A stretch of 64,000 bases of DNA, from NCBI RefSeq assembly GCF_000949455.1, contig NZ_JXXK01000004.1:1-64000 (forward strand). Direction: 5' to 3'. The position numbers and the translations under genes were made by a program. This stretch comes from Ruthenibacterium lactatiformans. GTDB lineage: Bacteria; Bacillota; Clostridia; Oscillospirales; Ruminococcaceae. The notes below the pieces were generated by a model that was given only the letters and a program-made list of their open reading frames with translations, had not been told where the DNA came from and searched no databases. This document shows positions 15,543-24,879 of this stretch, one piece after another (within the stretch, counting starts at the first letter, position 1; each line of letters starts with the position of its first letter).

Positions 15543-16538
15543 TCACAGCTCGATCTTCTCGTCCTCGCTGAACGCGCGTTTGGCCGTTTGGCCCAGAACC
15601 TCGTGCCAGCGCATGGGCGAAACGCCGTCTCCCGGACGCTTGGTGGTGAGGTTTTCCTCCGTGAACGCCTCACCCGCGGCAATGGCGCGCCGGGCCACGA
15701 TGCTCTTGCGGGCAATGGCCTTGTTTTTCGCCTCGCTGGACGTCACATGCTTGCGGCCGTCGCCCAAAGCCTGCTCCGTATTGCGCACCGCGCGCACCAT
15801 GGCCGCAAGCTCCGCCGGGTCCAGGCTGGCTTTGTGGTCCGGCCCTTCCAGCGTTTTGTCCAGGGTAAAGTGCTTTTCAATGACGCACGCGCCAAGCGCC
15901 ACGGCCGCGATGTCGGCCTCCCAGCCCAGCGTGTGGTCGGAATACCCCACCGCGCAGCCGAAATGGGACGCCAGGTCCTGCATGGCGCGCAGGTTCGCGT
16001 CCGCGAATGGCGTGGGATATTCGGTATTGCAGTGCAGCAGCGTAATATCCTCCACGCCGCCGTCCTCCAGCACGGACATCGCGTCCTCAATTTCCGCCAG
16101 CGTGCTCATGCCTGTGGAGAGGATGACCGGTTTTTTCAGCGCGGCGATCCGTTCCAGATAGGGCAGGTTCGTGATCTCTCCGGAAGGGATCTTGTATACG
16201 GGCAGCTCCAGCGACGCCAGGAAATCGATGCTGTCCAGATCAAAGGGCGTGGAGAGGTATTCGATGCCGATCTCCTCGCAGTAAGCTTTCAGCTCCCGGT
16301 GGCCGTCAAAGCCGAAGTGGATGCGGCGCACCATCTCCAGCTGGCTTTCGCCGGCGCCCGTCTGCGCCTTCTGGTATTCGGCCTTTTCGGCAAATTTGCT
16401 CACGACCAGCTCCGGCACCGCCGTCTGGTATTTTACGATATCCGCCCCTGCAGTTTTTGCCGCAAGGGCCATTTTTTTTGCGCGCGCAAGGCTGCCGTTG
16501 TGGTTCACGCCCGCCTCCGCGATGATGAGCACTGACAT
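15543..16538 (-). CDS. legI: N,N'-diacetyllegionaminate/N-acetylneuraminate synthase
   Basis: 331 residues, the normal length for NeuB/LegI. It condenses phosphoenolpyruvate with an N-acylated mannosamine-type sugar. The TIM-barrel start IIAEAGVNHNGSLARAK, FDLDSIDFLASLELPVYKI and YSDHTLG are family marks. The C-terminal antifreeze-like (SAF) domain starts near KNKAIARKSIVA and ends FTEENLTTKRPGDG. Paired with LegG on one side and PtmE on the other, it is best read as the legionaminate enzyme. Confidence 0.9.
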   Translation of the reverse strand: MSVLIIAEAGVNHNGSLARAKKMALAAKTAGADIVKYQTAVPELVVSKFAEKAEYQKAQTGAGESQLEMVRRIHFGFDGHRELKAYCEEIGIEYLSTPFDLDSIDFLASLELPVYKIPSGEITNLPYLERIAALKKPVILSTGMSTLAEIEDAMSVLEDGGVEDITLLHCNTEYPTPFADANLRAMQDLASHFGCAVGYSDHTLGWEADIAAVALGACVIEKHFTLDKTLEGPDHKASLDPAELAAMVRAVRNTEQALGDGRKHVTSSEAKNKAIARKSIVARRAIAAGEAFTEENLTTKRPGDGVSPMRWHEVLGQTAKRAFSEDEKIEL

Positions 16539-16629
16539 ATAATTTCCCCCTGTCCGCCCGGTTCCCGCCGGGCCGCTGCGTTTTTCCGGGCCTTGCCCGG
16601 CGCGGCTGCCTGTGTTATGCCGCGGCGGC

Positions 16630-17673
16630 CTACTGCATCTCCAAACGGCGGCGCATGTTGTCCAGCTCCTCCAGCTGGCCCATATCCATCCAGCTGTTCT
16701 CGCTCACGGGATACACGCCCACGCGCCCGCCCGCGGCGCGCACATCCGCGATGATATCTGTAAAAGGGATCGGCTCGTTGTACGCAAGGCCGTCGATGAC
16801 CGACGGCTCCACCACATACACACCCGTGTTCGTGAGGAAATTCATCTCCGGCTTTTCAGTGATGCCGCTGATGTCGCCGTCGCCGCCCAGCTCCACCACG
16901 CCGTACGGGATGGTGAAATGCTTCACCGCGCACACCATGGTGATGACGTTGCCCTTTTCCTTATGATACTGGTAGATATCCCCGAAGTCCGCGTCGATGA
17001 GGATGTCGCAATTCGTCAGAAAAAACGTCTGCGTAACTTTTCCCTTCAGCAGGCTCAGGCCGCCCCCGGTGCCCAGAGGCGTGTCCTCGTCCACATAATC
17101 CACGGTGTAATCCTTTTGCAGATCGTTGAAATAGCTCTTGATCATGCTCTTTTTGTAGTTTACGATCATCGTAAACGCGCTGCAGCCCACATCCGCAAAG
17201 CGGTGGATGATATGCTCCACAATGGGCATTTCCCCAATGGGGATCAGGGGCTTGGGCAGTATTTTGGTGTAGGGATACAGACGCGTGCCCAAACCGCCCG
17301 CCATGATGACCACGGGCGCGCATGCTTTTTTATGTGTGTCGATGTCCAGCCCGCCCGCGAACACCACGTCCTGCACCCTGCCCCGCTTGTCCAGCAGCGG
17401 CAGCGCGCCGATGCCGTGTTCCAGCAGCGCGGTCTTGGCCCGCGCCCGCGCCTCCATGGGCAGCGCGTATGGGCTGTAATTCGCCGCCTCCCGCACCGGC
17501 CCTTCCAGCGGCAGGCTCTTCAGGATGTAGCGGCGGATATCGCCGTCCGTAACAACGGCGCGCAGCACACCCTCCGGCGCGACGAACAGCACGCCCAGGC
17601 CCGTTTCGTCCAGCTTGCGCATTGCATCCAGCACCGAAATGTCCTCGGTGATGAAAAGGTCGTCCACGCGCAT
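16630..17673 (-). CDS. ptmE: CBS-domain nucleotidyltransferase, GlcN-1-P guanylyltransferase-like (PtmE)
   Basis: 347 residues from ATG 17673, with GGGGG 6 bp upstream. Residues 1-110 form a CBS pair (ISVLDAMRKLDETGLGVLFV, LRAVVTDGDIRRYIL, GIGALPLLD). The C-terminal domain is a sugar-1-phosphate nucleotidyltransferase with VIMAGGLGTRLYPYTKILPKP and LIPIGEMPIVEHII. The same fusion in Campylobacter PtmE makes GDP-glucosamine at the head of the GDP-dependent legionaminate route. This fusion is the best single marker for legionaminic rather than sialic or pseudaminic acid here. Confidence 0.85.
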   Translation of the reverse strand: MRVDDLFITEDISVLDAMRKLDETGLGVLFVAPEGVLRAVVTDGDIRRYILKSLPLEGPVREAANYSPYALPMEARARAKTALLEHGIGALPLLDKRGRVQDVVFAGGLDIDTHKKACAPVVIMAGGLGTRLYPYTKILPKPLIPIGEMPIVEHIIHRFADVGCSAFTMIVNYKKSMIKSYFNDLQKDYTVDYVDEDTPLGTGGGLSLLKGKVTQTFFLTNCDILIDADFGDIYQYHKEKGNVITMVCAVKHFTIPYGVVELGGDGDISGITEKPEMNFLTNTGVYVVEPSVIDGLAYNEPIPFTDIIADVRAAGGRVGVYPVSENSWMDMGQLEELDNMRRRLEMQ

Positions 17674-17698
17674 CTTTTTTCCCCCTTCCGCCATGCTT

Positions 17699-18859
17699 TT
17701 ACAGCGCCAGCAGCGCGTCCACCACGCGCTGAGCATCCTCCCGCGTCAGGTTCGTGGAGCACGGCAGGTTGACGATCTTCGCGCGGAAATCCTCGGCCAT
17801 TGCAAGGCCGTAGGTCTCGTTGCGGCCGTAGTCCGCCTGCTCGTGGATGAGCGCCCACACCGGGCGCGTTTGGATGTTCTGCGCCTTGAGCGCGGCGATA
17901 ACGCCGTCCCGCGTGTGCCGCGCGTCCTCCAGATACAGGCTGTAAAACCACTTGTTGGAGCGCACGCCGTCCCGGAAAGGCAGAATGCGGTATCCGTTTT
18001 TTCCGTCCAGCCGCTCTTTATAAAAATCGTACATTTCGTTTTTGTGGGCAATAAAGCCTTCCAGCTGCTCCAGCTGTGCCAGGCCCAGCGCAGCCTGCAG
18101 GTTCGTCAGGCGGTAATTGTAACCTACCTCGTCATGCACGAATTGCAGCTCGTCCGCTTTCGCCTGGGTGGAAAGATGCTTCGCCCGCTCCAGCCAGTCC
18201 GCGTGGTTGGACACCACCATGCCGCCCGCGCCCGTGGTGATGATCTTATTGCCGTTGAAGCTGTACACGCCGATGTCGCCGATGGTGCCGGCCATTTTGC
18301 CCCTGTACGGTCCCTCGGTGTAATAAGTGCCCAGCGCCTCGGTGGAATCCTCAATGAGGACCAGGCCGTACTTCCGGCACAGCTCCACCAGCCCGGGCAT
18401 ATTGGCCATATTGCCGAACACATGCACCGCCAGAAGCGCTTTCACGTGCGCGCCCGTGTGCCTGTTCACGCATTTGCCGTCCCGCTGTTCGGTGTTGGCG
18501 GCAAGCCACTCCCCGGCCAGCGCCGGGCACAGGCACAGGCTCTCGCCGCAGCCGATGAACACGGGCTCCGCGCCCGCGTAGCGGATGGGATTCACTGCGG
18601 CAATAAACGTGAGCGCGGGCGCGAGCACCTCATCGCCGCGGCCCACGCCCGCCATGAGCATGGCCAGATGCAGGCCTGAGGTACCACTGTTGCAGGCCAC
18701 GGCCCGGGGCATGTGGGTGTATTCGGCGATCTTTTCCTCAAACTCGGACACCTTGCTGCCACCCGTGGACACCCACTCGCTGATAACGGCTTCGTTTACA
18801 TACTGCTTTTCGTTGCCGGAAAAATTCGGTACGGACAGCGGGATAAATTGCTGGCTCAT
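17699..18859 (-). CDS. legC: LegC-family PLP aminotransferase
   Basis: 386 residues. A DegT/DnrJ/EryC1-type sugar aminotransferase that would install the 4-amino group on the GDP-4-keto sugar made by LegB. It opens IPLSVPNFSGNEKQYVNEA, as in the family linked to legionaminate clusters. ACNSGTSGLHLAM binds the cofactor phosphate, and Lys205 in YSFNGNKIITTGAGG is the Schiff-base lysine. LIEDSTEALG holds the conserved Asp. It lies 25 bp upstream of ptmE. Confidence 0.88.
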   Translation of the reverse strand: MSQQFIPLSVPNFSGNEKQYVNEAVISEWVSTGGSKVSEFEEKIAEYTHMPRAVACNSGTSGLHLAMLMAGVGRGDEVLAPALTFIAAVNPIRYAGAEPVFIGCGESLCLCPALAGEWLAANTEQRDGKCVNRHTGAHVKALLAVHVFGNMANMPGLVELCRKYGLVLIEDSTEALGTYYTEGPYRGKMAGTIGDIGVYSFNGNKIITTGAGGMVVSNHADWLERAKHLSTQAKADELQFVHDEVGYNYRLTNLQAALGLAQLEQLEGFIAHKNEMYDFYKERLDGKNGYRILPFRDGVRSNKWFYSLYLEDARHTRDGVIAALKAQNIQTRPVWALIHEQADYGRNETYGLAMAEDFRAKIVNLPCSTNLTREDAQRVVDALLAL

Positions 18860-18951
18860 ATACTTCGCTTCTTTCCTTTATAAAAATAGCGGGCGGGACG
18901 GGCGGCTGCTGCGCCGCCCGCGCGCACGCGGTATCGTTTGCCGCGGCCGCC

Positions 18952-19638
18952 TCAGGTTTTGCCGCCCGCGCGCCTTGCGCCCAGCGCAGCCGCGGCCAGC
19001 GCCAGATATTTCAGCACGGAGGCCGTCAGCAGCGGTACGACGACTAGGCACAGCAGCCAGGGACGCGTGGGCAGGAACCATTCGAAAAAGCCGCGCGGTT
19101 CATTGATGATGACGCTCTTCAGCCGGAATTGCATGCCGCTGTAAATGCCGGGGTCCAGCCGTAAACCATACAGCGCACCCCGCGGCAGCGTAAAAGTATA
19201 TACCCCGTCTTCGGCTTCCTTATGCGCCCACACCCGGTAGGTCGCGTCGTATTCCTCCATGTCCGCCCGCGGTTTGTAGAACACGCTCAGCTCGCCGGGG
19301 TCCATATTCAAAAACGTCACCCGAACCGTAACGCGTCGCACATAAGCGGGCACGCCCGTGGGCGATACGGCGGCAAGGTCCAGCTCCATGCGCGGGTCCA
19401 CACTGGTAGAGGTGTATAAATCGCCCTCCTGTTCCAGGTCCGTCAGAGCAAATACGTCTTCCTGCGCGCCGGAAATCTCCGTCTGCGCCACGTTGCCCCG
19501 GGCACGCTGGTATGCGTCCTCGGCAAACCCGTACAGAGACGCCAGTATGCTGCCTGCCAGAAACACCGCATAGCAAAGCGCCACCAGCCGCCTGTCGTTT
19601 TTCCAGATGCTGTTCCAAAAAGCCTTCACACGCTTCAC
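18952..19638 (-). CDS. two-helix membrane protein with beta-rich exterior, unknown
   Basis: 228 residues from a GTG at 19638 that overlaps the preceding stop (GTGA) with AGGAGG upstream; no ATG fits. One helix near the N-terminus (LVALCYAVFLAGSILASLYG), an external beta-rich region of about 150 residues with FTLPRGALYGLRLDPG, and a second helix near the C-terminus (WLLCLVVVPLLTASVLKYLALA). It is translationally coupled to the large membrane protein upstream. It resembles accessory components of polytopic glycosyltransferases, but no family was recognised. Confidence 0.6.
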   Translation of the reverse strand: MKRVKAFWNSIWKNDRRLVALCYAVFLAGSILASLYGFAEDAYQRARGNVAQTEISGAQEDVFALTDLEQEGDLYTSTSVDPRMELDLAAVSPTGVPAYVRRVTVRVTFLNMDPGELSVFYKPRADMEEYDATYRVWAHKEAEDGVYTFTLPRGALYGLRLDPGIYSGMQFRLKSVIINEPRGFFEWFLPTRPWLLCLVVVPLLTASVLKYLALAAAALGARRAGGKT

Positions 19639-21677
19639 GACGCCGCCTCCTCTCCGTTCAGCGGCACAAAGTGCATATCCGCCCCCGCGCCCTCTACGCG
19701 GTACAGCGTGGCGCCGCTTTTCAGGCCGTCGGCAAACAGCGCGCCGTAATTTTCCGCAAAGGCCGCGTCCCATTCATCCATATAGATGGCCGTGCATCCG
19801 CTGGCCTCAAGGTAATCGCACCAGACCGCGGGTGTAAACGGCTGGCTGGTGAAGTAGTCCACCTGTTCTTCCGTAAAGAACCCCGGCATCGCGTCGGCCC
19901 GGCGCACGATGTCCGGGCTGAATTCCTCCCCTGCGCCGAAGCTGTAATCTACGGCCACATCGGGATAAAATTCATAATAAAGCTGGAACCAGCCCACGCC
20001 CTGCTGCGTCATGGACACGATGAACACTTTGTCGTCCCGCGTCAGGTAGTGCTTCGCGGCCTCAACCTGTTCCACCTGCAAACGGCGGCCCGCGTAATGG
20101 CTGTCCGGGTAATCCAGAACCGTAAGCTGGGGCTGCAAATATGCATCCGCACGCCAAATGCAGCCTCCGCACAGCGCCAGCAGGAACAGCGTGCCAAGAC
20201 TACCGGGCTTTGCATTTTTCAGCGAAGCGCACAGCATCGTTACGGCAAACACCAGCCAGCCCGCATAATAGGGATAAATATAGCGGTTGTAATCGCCCAG
20301 CCCATAGGCCAGCTCTTCCTTGAACACATACACATAGGTGAAACCCGTGAAGATATAGAACGCCGCAAAGCCCAGCGTGCTCCACAGCGCCGTCCAGGCC
20401 GTGCGCACGCGCATGCGCTTGTCGCCCAGCAGGAATGCCGCCAGCAGAATGCTCAAAATCAGCAGCACGGTGATGAAGCCCGAGCCGTTGAAAATACGCC
20501 CCAGCGTGCTGTCCGGCGCGCCAACGCTGAACATCGTGAGCCGTGTGTTGAAAAACGCGCTTTTCATCAGCTCCATGATATCGGTAAATTTCTGGGTGCG
20601 GCCGATGCCCAGCAGCTCGGCAATGCCCGTCGTCACCATCTGTACCATGCCCATATCGGCCGAGCCGCCGATGTCGAACCGGTTGGAGCCCAGCACAACG
20701 CTCATGTGCGCGGCCCAGCCGAAGAACGCGGCCAGCGGGGCGCCCACAAGCGAGGCGCACCAGCACAGCTTTCCGCCAAGGCCCTTCAGCCGGAAGAACG
20801 GCACGTCCTCCTTCTGGACGAACAGCAGGTCAAAGCAGATGATGGCGGCCGCAATAAGGCACAGCGCGAAGCCCATGTCCTTGGAAAGGCAGGACGCCGT
20901 AACGGCCAGCACCGCGCCCGTCATCAGTATGGGTGTTTTTTTTCGCGGCGCAAAATACAGCACCAGCCCCGCGCCGAACAGCAGGCCCATGGGAATGTCG
21001 GAATAGGCGTTCATATACGTCGTCTGCACATAGATGCCGCGCTGATACACGGAAACCATGTATGGCACCAGCGTAAGCACCGCGGCGGCGGGTACGGCAA
21101 TGTGCCAGTGCCTGCGGCCCAGCATGGAAATGGCGGCCGCGAATACTGCAAAAAACAAAATGTCGTACGCCGCGTACACTTTCCAGGGCACAAATACGCT
21201 GCCCAGGAACTGGAACGCATAATCCAGCATGATGATGCCCGGCACAAAGGTGCTCACGCGCATCTCGCCCGGGTTATAGGTATACAGCTGATTCTCGGTC
21301 TTGACGACCTTGGGCGCGATGCCCCAGAAGCTGAACTCGTCCCACTCGTTAAAAATAGGCCGGCGCACGGCAAACAGCACGATAACGGCCAGCGACGCCA
21401 GCAGGAAATATACCATGGCGGGCGAAAAAAACTCCCGCCAGCGGATGTCCTTGTGCTTGCGCCACAGCCAGACGCACGCGGCCGCCGCCGCGCCAAACCA
21501 GACAATGCCCGCAGGCACCAGCATATGCACGCTGCCCAGCGTGCTGTACCAGACCATCGTGCCGCACAAAACAAACAGCGGCGTAAGGCCCGCGGCCAGA
21601 CGCATTTTTGTGTTGAGGAACAGGCACAGCGCCGTGAGCGCCGCGAAGGTAACGGTCATTTCAACAAAAGCGATCAA
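19635..21677 (-). CDS. large polytopic membrane protein, GT-C glycosyltransferase-like
   Basis: 680 residues with about ten to twelve hydrophobic helices over the first 480 residues and a soluble C-terminal part. The TTG at 21677 is the likely start: GGAGGA lies 8 bp upstream, and the next ATG would cut into the first helix. The first outside loop holds RRPIFNEWDEFSFWG, with the acidic pair expected in the catalytic loop of GT-C enzymes that use polyprenyl-phosphate sugars. The 44-bp gap to the DUF2142 gene indicates co-transcription. The donor and acceptor are unknown. Confidence 0.65.
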   Translation of the reverse strand: MIAFVEMTVTFAALTALCLFLNTKMRLAAGLTPLFVLCGTMVWYSTLGSVHMLVPAGIVWFGAAAAACVWLWRKHKDIRWREFFSPAMVYFLLASLAVIVLFAVRRPIFNEWDEFSFWGIAPKVVKTENQLYTYNPGEMRVSTFVPGIIMLDYAFQFLGSVFVPWKVYAAYDILFFAVFAAAISMLGRRHWHIAVPAAAVLTLVPYMVSVYQRGIYVQTTYMNAYSDIPMGLLFGAGLVLYFAPRKKTPILMTGAVLAVTASCLSKDMGFALCLIAAAIICFDLLFVQKEDVPFFRLKGLGGKLCWCASLVGAPLAAFFGWAAHMSVVLGSNRFDIGGSADMGMVQMVTTGIAELLGIGRTQKFTDIMELMKSAFFNTRLTMFSVGAPDSTLGRIFNGSGFITVLLILSILLAAFLLGDKRMRVRTAWTALWSTLGFAAFYIFTGFTYVYVFKEELAYGLGDYNRYIYPYYAGWLVFAVTMLCASLKNAKPGSLGTLFLLALCGGCIWRADAYLQPQLTVLDYPDSHYAGRRLQVEQVEAAKHYLTRDDKVFIVSMTQQGVGWFQLYYEFYPDVAVDYSFGAGEEFSPDIVRRADAMPGFFTEEQVDYFTSQPFTPAVWCDYLEASGCTAIYMDEWDAAFAENYGALFADGLKSGATLYRVEGAGADMHFVPLNGEEAAS

Positions 21678-21721
21678 ACGCAGGGTCCTCCTTTAAAGCG
21701 ATACGGAGCCGCCGCACAGCG

Positions 21722-23347
21722 TCACGGCCCGATGTAATACGCCTGGAACAGCAGCAGCGCGCTGACGAGCGCGAAGCAAAAACCGTAATGCAGCACACGC
21801 CACGCGGGCGGCGTTTTCTGCGGCAGGCCCGGGCGCAGGTTCTGCAGGGCCATCGTGCGGCCCATCAGCATGGATGCCAGCGCGAACAGCGCAAACAGCG
21901 CCCCCAGCAGATAGCGCGTCTGCACGCCGTTGATCTCCGGCAGGCTGACGGGCGTGCTGGTGAGGTACATGCCCGTATAGGTGAAGCCGTACATCAGCAC
22001 GGCCGTCGCCAGAAACACCCAGGCGGTGCGCAGCTTTTCCCGCGCGCCCTCCAGCGCCGATACGCCCGATGCAAACAGCAGAAAAAGCGGCGCAAAGTAG
22101 CTGACAAACGGCACCGTCATGTCCATCCATCCAAAATTCCCAATGGTAAAGAGGTTTGCCTTGTCACGGTAGACGGAATAGAGCAGGACCGCCAGGTAGC
22201 GCGGCAGATTGGAAAAAACGAACGCGAGCTGCCGGCCCGGGTCAACGCCGGTGTCCGCATAAGGCACACGGCCATAATTGCTGGCCAGCGCCGTATATCC
22301 TGTCAGCAGCGCATATATGATAACGCCCGCGGCCAGGCATACCGCCAGCACGCCCCAGCGCTGCGCGGCGGCCGAAAGCGCCTTTTTTCCCTTGCGGGGC
22401 TTCTGCTCGAACGGCAGCAGCAGCAACAGCGGCAGCAGCGCCAGCGTGGTGTATTTTGCGTGGAACGTCAAGCCAAAGCAGAGCGCCAGCACCGCAAGCC
22501 TCTTTTTCGTCACAACGTCCGAAAGGCACAGCGCGATAAATATCCATGTCAGGCCCATGAACAGCCCGTCCGAGCTGCACGAGCCGGCCATAAACAGCGA
22601 CACCGGAGAAATGGCCAGCGCGATCAGCACGGCCGAAAAGCGCCGGATGACCGCAGCCGCGTAACCGCACAATACGGCATAGCACAGCAGGTTCGCCGCG
22701 CGCGCCAAATACATACAGGCCAGCGCGTCCGCGCCGAACAGCCGTCCCACGGCCACGCCCAGCGCCTGGGGGAAGTACGGCACCAGCTGCTGCACCGGGG
22801 TGAACGCGCCCGGCGCAACCGCCCCCGCAGCTTTGTCCGCGCTGTACCGTGCAAAGGCGTCCGCGATGGTCGGGTCGTCCGGGGCCAGTTTTTCACCGCT
22901 GACGCCGTTGATATACGCCCCGGGGAAATCCCGCACCAGCAGATTCACATCGTTTGGGAACTGCTGTTTTTCATCGAACAGGAACTGTCCGCTGCCCACG
23001 GCATAAGCCCGCAGGAAATGCATCGTCTCGTCCGGAGCCTGCATGGGCGGGTTGGCAAACACGAAACAGAGCCCGGCCAGAAAAACCAGCACAGCGGTTT
23101 TCAGAGCCAGGTTCTGTTTGAGGAAATGCGCGGCCAGAAACACCAGAAGATACACGGCGGAAAAGCCGCCGCAGATGATGAGTGTCGTCGCTGCGGCAAA
23201 GCCGGGCATGCCCGCGCCCAACGAGTACGCCACACGCCAGTAATATACCAGCCCCACGCCGCACAGCAGCACAAAGAAATATCCGCAAAGCCAGCGGATG
23301 CCGGGCTTTGTCCAAAGCCGTTTGCATTTTTTTGTAAGTTCCGCCAT
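21722..23347 (-). CDS. DUF2142 family polytopic membrane protein
   Basis: 541 residues from ATG 23347, with GGAG 6 bp upstream. It has about a dozen helices. The loop after the third helix reads FANPPMQAPDETMHFLRAY, the conserved P-x-D-E-x-x-H-x-x-R pattern of DUF2142, and VNGVSGEKL-type sequence follows. The family is found in rhamnan, teichoic acid and other surface glycan loci and is thought to be GT-C-like. It lies between legB and another large membrane protein. Confidence 0.8.
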   Translation of the reverse strand: MAELTKKCKRLWTKPGIRWLCGYFFVLLCGVGLVYYWRVAYSLGAGMPGFAAATTLIICGGFSAVYLLVFLAAHFLKQNLALKTAVLVFLAGLCFVFANPPMQAPDETMHFLRAYAVGSGQFLFDEKQQFPNDVNLLVRDFPGAYINGVSGEKLAPDDPTIADAFARYSADKAAGAVAPGAFTPVQQLVPYFPQALGVAVGRLFGADALACMYLARAANLLCYAVLCGYAAAVIRRFSAVLIALAISPVSLFMAGSCSSDGLFMGLTWIFIALCLSDVVTKKRLAVLALCFGLTFHAKYTTLALLPLLLLLPFEQKPRKGKKALSAAAQRWGVLAVCLAAGVIIYALLTGYTALASNYGRVPYADTGVDPGRQLAFVFSNLPRYLAVLLYSVYRDKANLFTIGNFGWMDMTVPFVSYFAPLFLLFASGVSALEGAREKLRTAWVFLATAVLMYGFTYTGMYLTSTPVSLPEINGVQTRYLLGALFALFALASMLMGRTMALQNLRPGLPQKTPPAWRVLHYGFCFALVSALLLFQAYYIGP

Positions 23348-23415
23348 AAATACTCCATTCGCCGCCCGCACGTTGTGTCCTGCAGGCGGCAGATTTGTAA
23401 TATTTTGTCGATATA

Positions 23416-24399
23416 TTACAAATTGTATGCATCCACTTTATAGCCGTCCATATTTCCGCGCAGCCATTCGATGGTCTGGGCAAGGCCCTGTTCAAAGGTG
23501 TAGGCCGGCTGCCAGCCCGTCAGGGCGCGCAGCTTGGAGGCGTCGCCCAAAAGGCGTTCCACCTCGCTTTTGCCGGGGCGCAGGCGCTCAGCCTCACACA
23601 CCACCCTGGCTTCGGGATTGATCTGCCGGATCAGTTCATCCGCCAGATCGCCGATCGATATCTCGCGGCCAGTGGCGATGTTGATCTCCTGTCCGACGGC
23701 GGCGTCGCAATCTGCAATGGCCATGAAGCCGGCGGCCGTATCCTTGACGTAATTGAAATCCCGCGTGGGCGCCAGGCTGCCTAAACGGATCTCCGTGCGG
23801 CCCGCCAGAAGCTGGGTGATGATGGTGGGGATAACGGCACGGGCCGACTGGCGCGGGCCGTAAGTGTTGAACGGCCGCACGATGGAAAGCGGCACGTCAA
23901 AGCTGCGGTAGAAGCTCTCGGCCAACCGGTCCGCGCCGATCTTGGTGGCAGAGTACGGGCTCTGCCCCTGATACGGGTGCTTTTCGTCGATGGGCACATA
24001 CTGGGCCGTGCCGTACACCTCACTGGTGGAAGTCACCATCAGGCGCTGGGTGCCCAGGTCCCGTGCTGCCTGCAGGACATTCAGCGTCCCTTTGATGTTG
24101 GTGTCCACATAGCTGTCCGGGGAGTGGTAGCTGAACGGGATGGCAATGAGCGCGGCCAGATGGAACACGCGCTCCTGTCCCTGCATGGCGGTGCGCACGC
24201 CGTTGGGGTCCCGGATATCGCCCATGAAGATCTCGATCTCACTGCGGATCTCGGGCGCGAGGGAATCGATCCATCCACAGGAATTAAACGAATTATAATA
24301 GCAGAAGGCTTTCACTTTTTCGCCTTTTTTCACCAGTTCTTCCGTGAGGTGGCTGCCGATAAAGCCGTCTGCACCGGTCACCATAACAGTATGCGCCAT
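23416..24399 (-). CDS. legB: NAD-dependent GDP-GlcNAc 4,6-dehydratase (LegB family)
   Basis: 327 residues, an extended short-chain dehydrogenase. The NAD loop is VTGADGFIGSHL; the catalytic triad region is STSEVYG and YSATKIGADRL (YxxxK). The stretch FCYYNSFNSCGWID is characteristic of the LegB-type dehydratases that act on GDP-GlcNAc in legionaminate pathways. It is the first gene of the leftward run, starting behind AAAAGGAG. UDP-glucose 4-epimerase-type activity is a less likely alternative. Confidence 0.88.
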   Translation of the reverse strand: MAHTVMVTGADGFIGSHLTEELVKKGEKVKAFCYYNSFNSCGWIDSLAPEIRSEIEIFMGDIRDPNGVRTAMQGQERVFHLAALIAIPFSYHSPDSYVDTNIKGTLNVLQAARDLGTQRLMVTSTSEVYGTAQYVPIDEKHPYQGQSPYSATKIGADRLAESFYRSFDVPLSIVRPFNTYGPRQSARAVIPTIITQLLAGRTEIRLGSLAPTRDFNYVKDTAAGFMAIADCDAAVGQEINIATGREISIGDLADELIRQINPEARVVCEAERLRPGKSEVERLLGDASKLRALTGWQPAYTFEQGLAQTIEWLRGNMDGYKVDAYNL

Positions 24400-24477
24400 A
24401 TGGAAAACTCCTTTTCTGCCGGGCTGCGCCGCAAATTCCGGTCTGGTGCGCGCCGCCCGTTTTTTGCTTACGGGTAT

Positions 24478-24497
24478 AGTATATCACGGTATCCGTG
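24478..24497. promoter_or_regulatory. palindrome overlapping a -10-like box upstream of legB
   Basis: CACGG-TAT-CCGTG (24485-24497) is a perfect inverted repeat. The minus strand carries TATACT (24483-24478) beside it, about 80 bp before legB. No convincing -35 box was found. It could be an operator of the glycan operon. Confidence 0.35.
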
Positions 24498-24646
24498 TAT
24501 AAAAGCAGCAGCGCCCGGCCGGGGCCCGCGAAGCTTTCAGCCGCGCGGCGGGGCAGCGGCGGGGCGGACAGCGTTGCCTTCCCGACAGAAGGCAGCGCGG
24601 ATAGCGCAGCCGATGCGCTGCCGCGTGCCCGAAAACCGCTGTTTCT

Positions 24647-24675
24647 TTTGCACACCGATACCAGTTAAGTATAAT
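24647..24675 (+). promoter_or_regulatory. upstream candidate promoter for the MBOAT operon
   Basis: TTTGCA (24647-24652), 17 bp, TATAAT (24670-24675). It would give a leader of about 200 nt that includes AAAGGAGG followed by a TTG codon at 24712 opening a 32-codon basic ORF. The 24400-24879 gap contains no other supported gene. Confidence 0.45.
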
Positions 24676-24777
24676 ATAAAACGGGCTAAATAGCAATAAA
24701 AGGAGGCTTTTTTGTCGGCCGGGCATAAGCGCCGCCGTGCCTTCCGCCTTGCCCCGCGCAGCCGGCAGGCCCCTTCC

Positions 24778-24806
24778 TTTACAAAACGCCTGTCCCCCTT
24801 TATAAT
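24778..24806 (+). promoter_or_regulatory. promoter for the MBOAT operon
   Basis: TTTACA (24778-24783), exactly 17 bp, then consensus TATAAT (24801-24806), about 70 bp upstream of the MBOAT start. Eleven of twelve positions match sigma-A consensus. Confidence 0.75.
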
Positions 24807-24879
24807 GTAACAAGGATTCCCGCGCGCCGGGCCGCGCTCTGCGGCGCGGTCCATACTCTGTCGATATAGGATGTGCGCT

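Noticed and set aside
19512..21737. 741-codon plus-strand frame
   Set aside because: Antisense to the large membrane protein gene, Arg/His/Gln-rich, no family resemblance.
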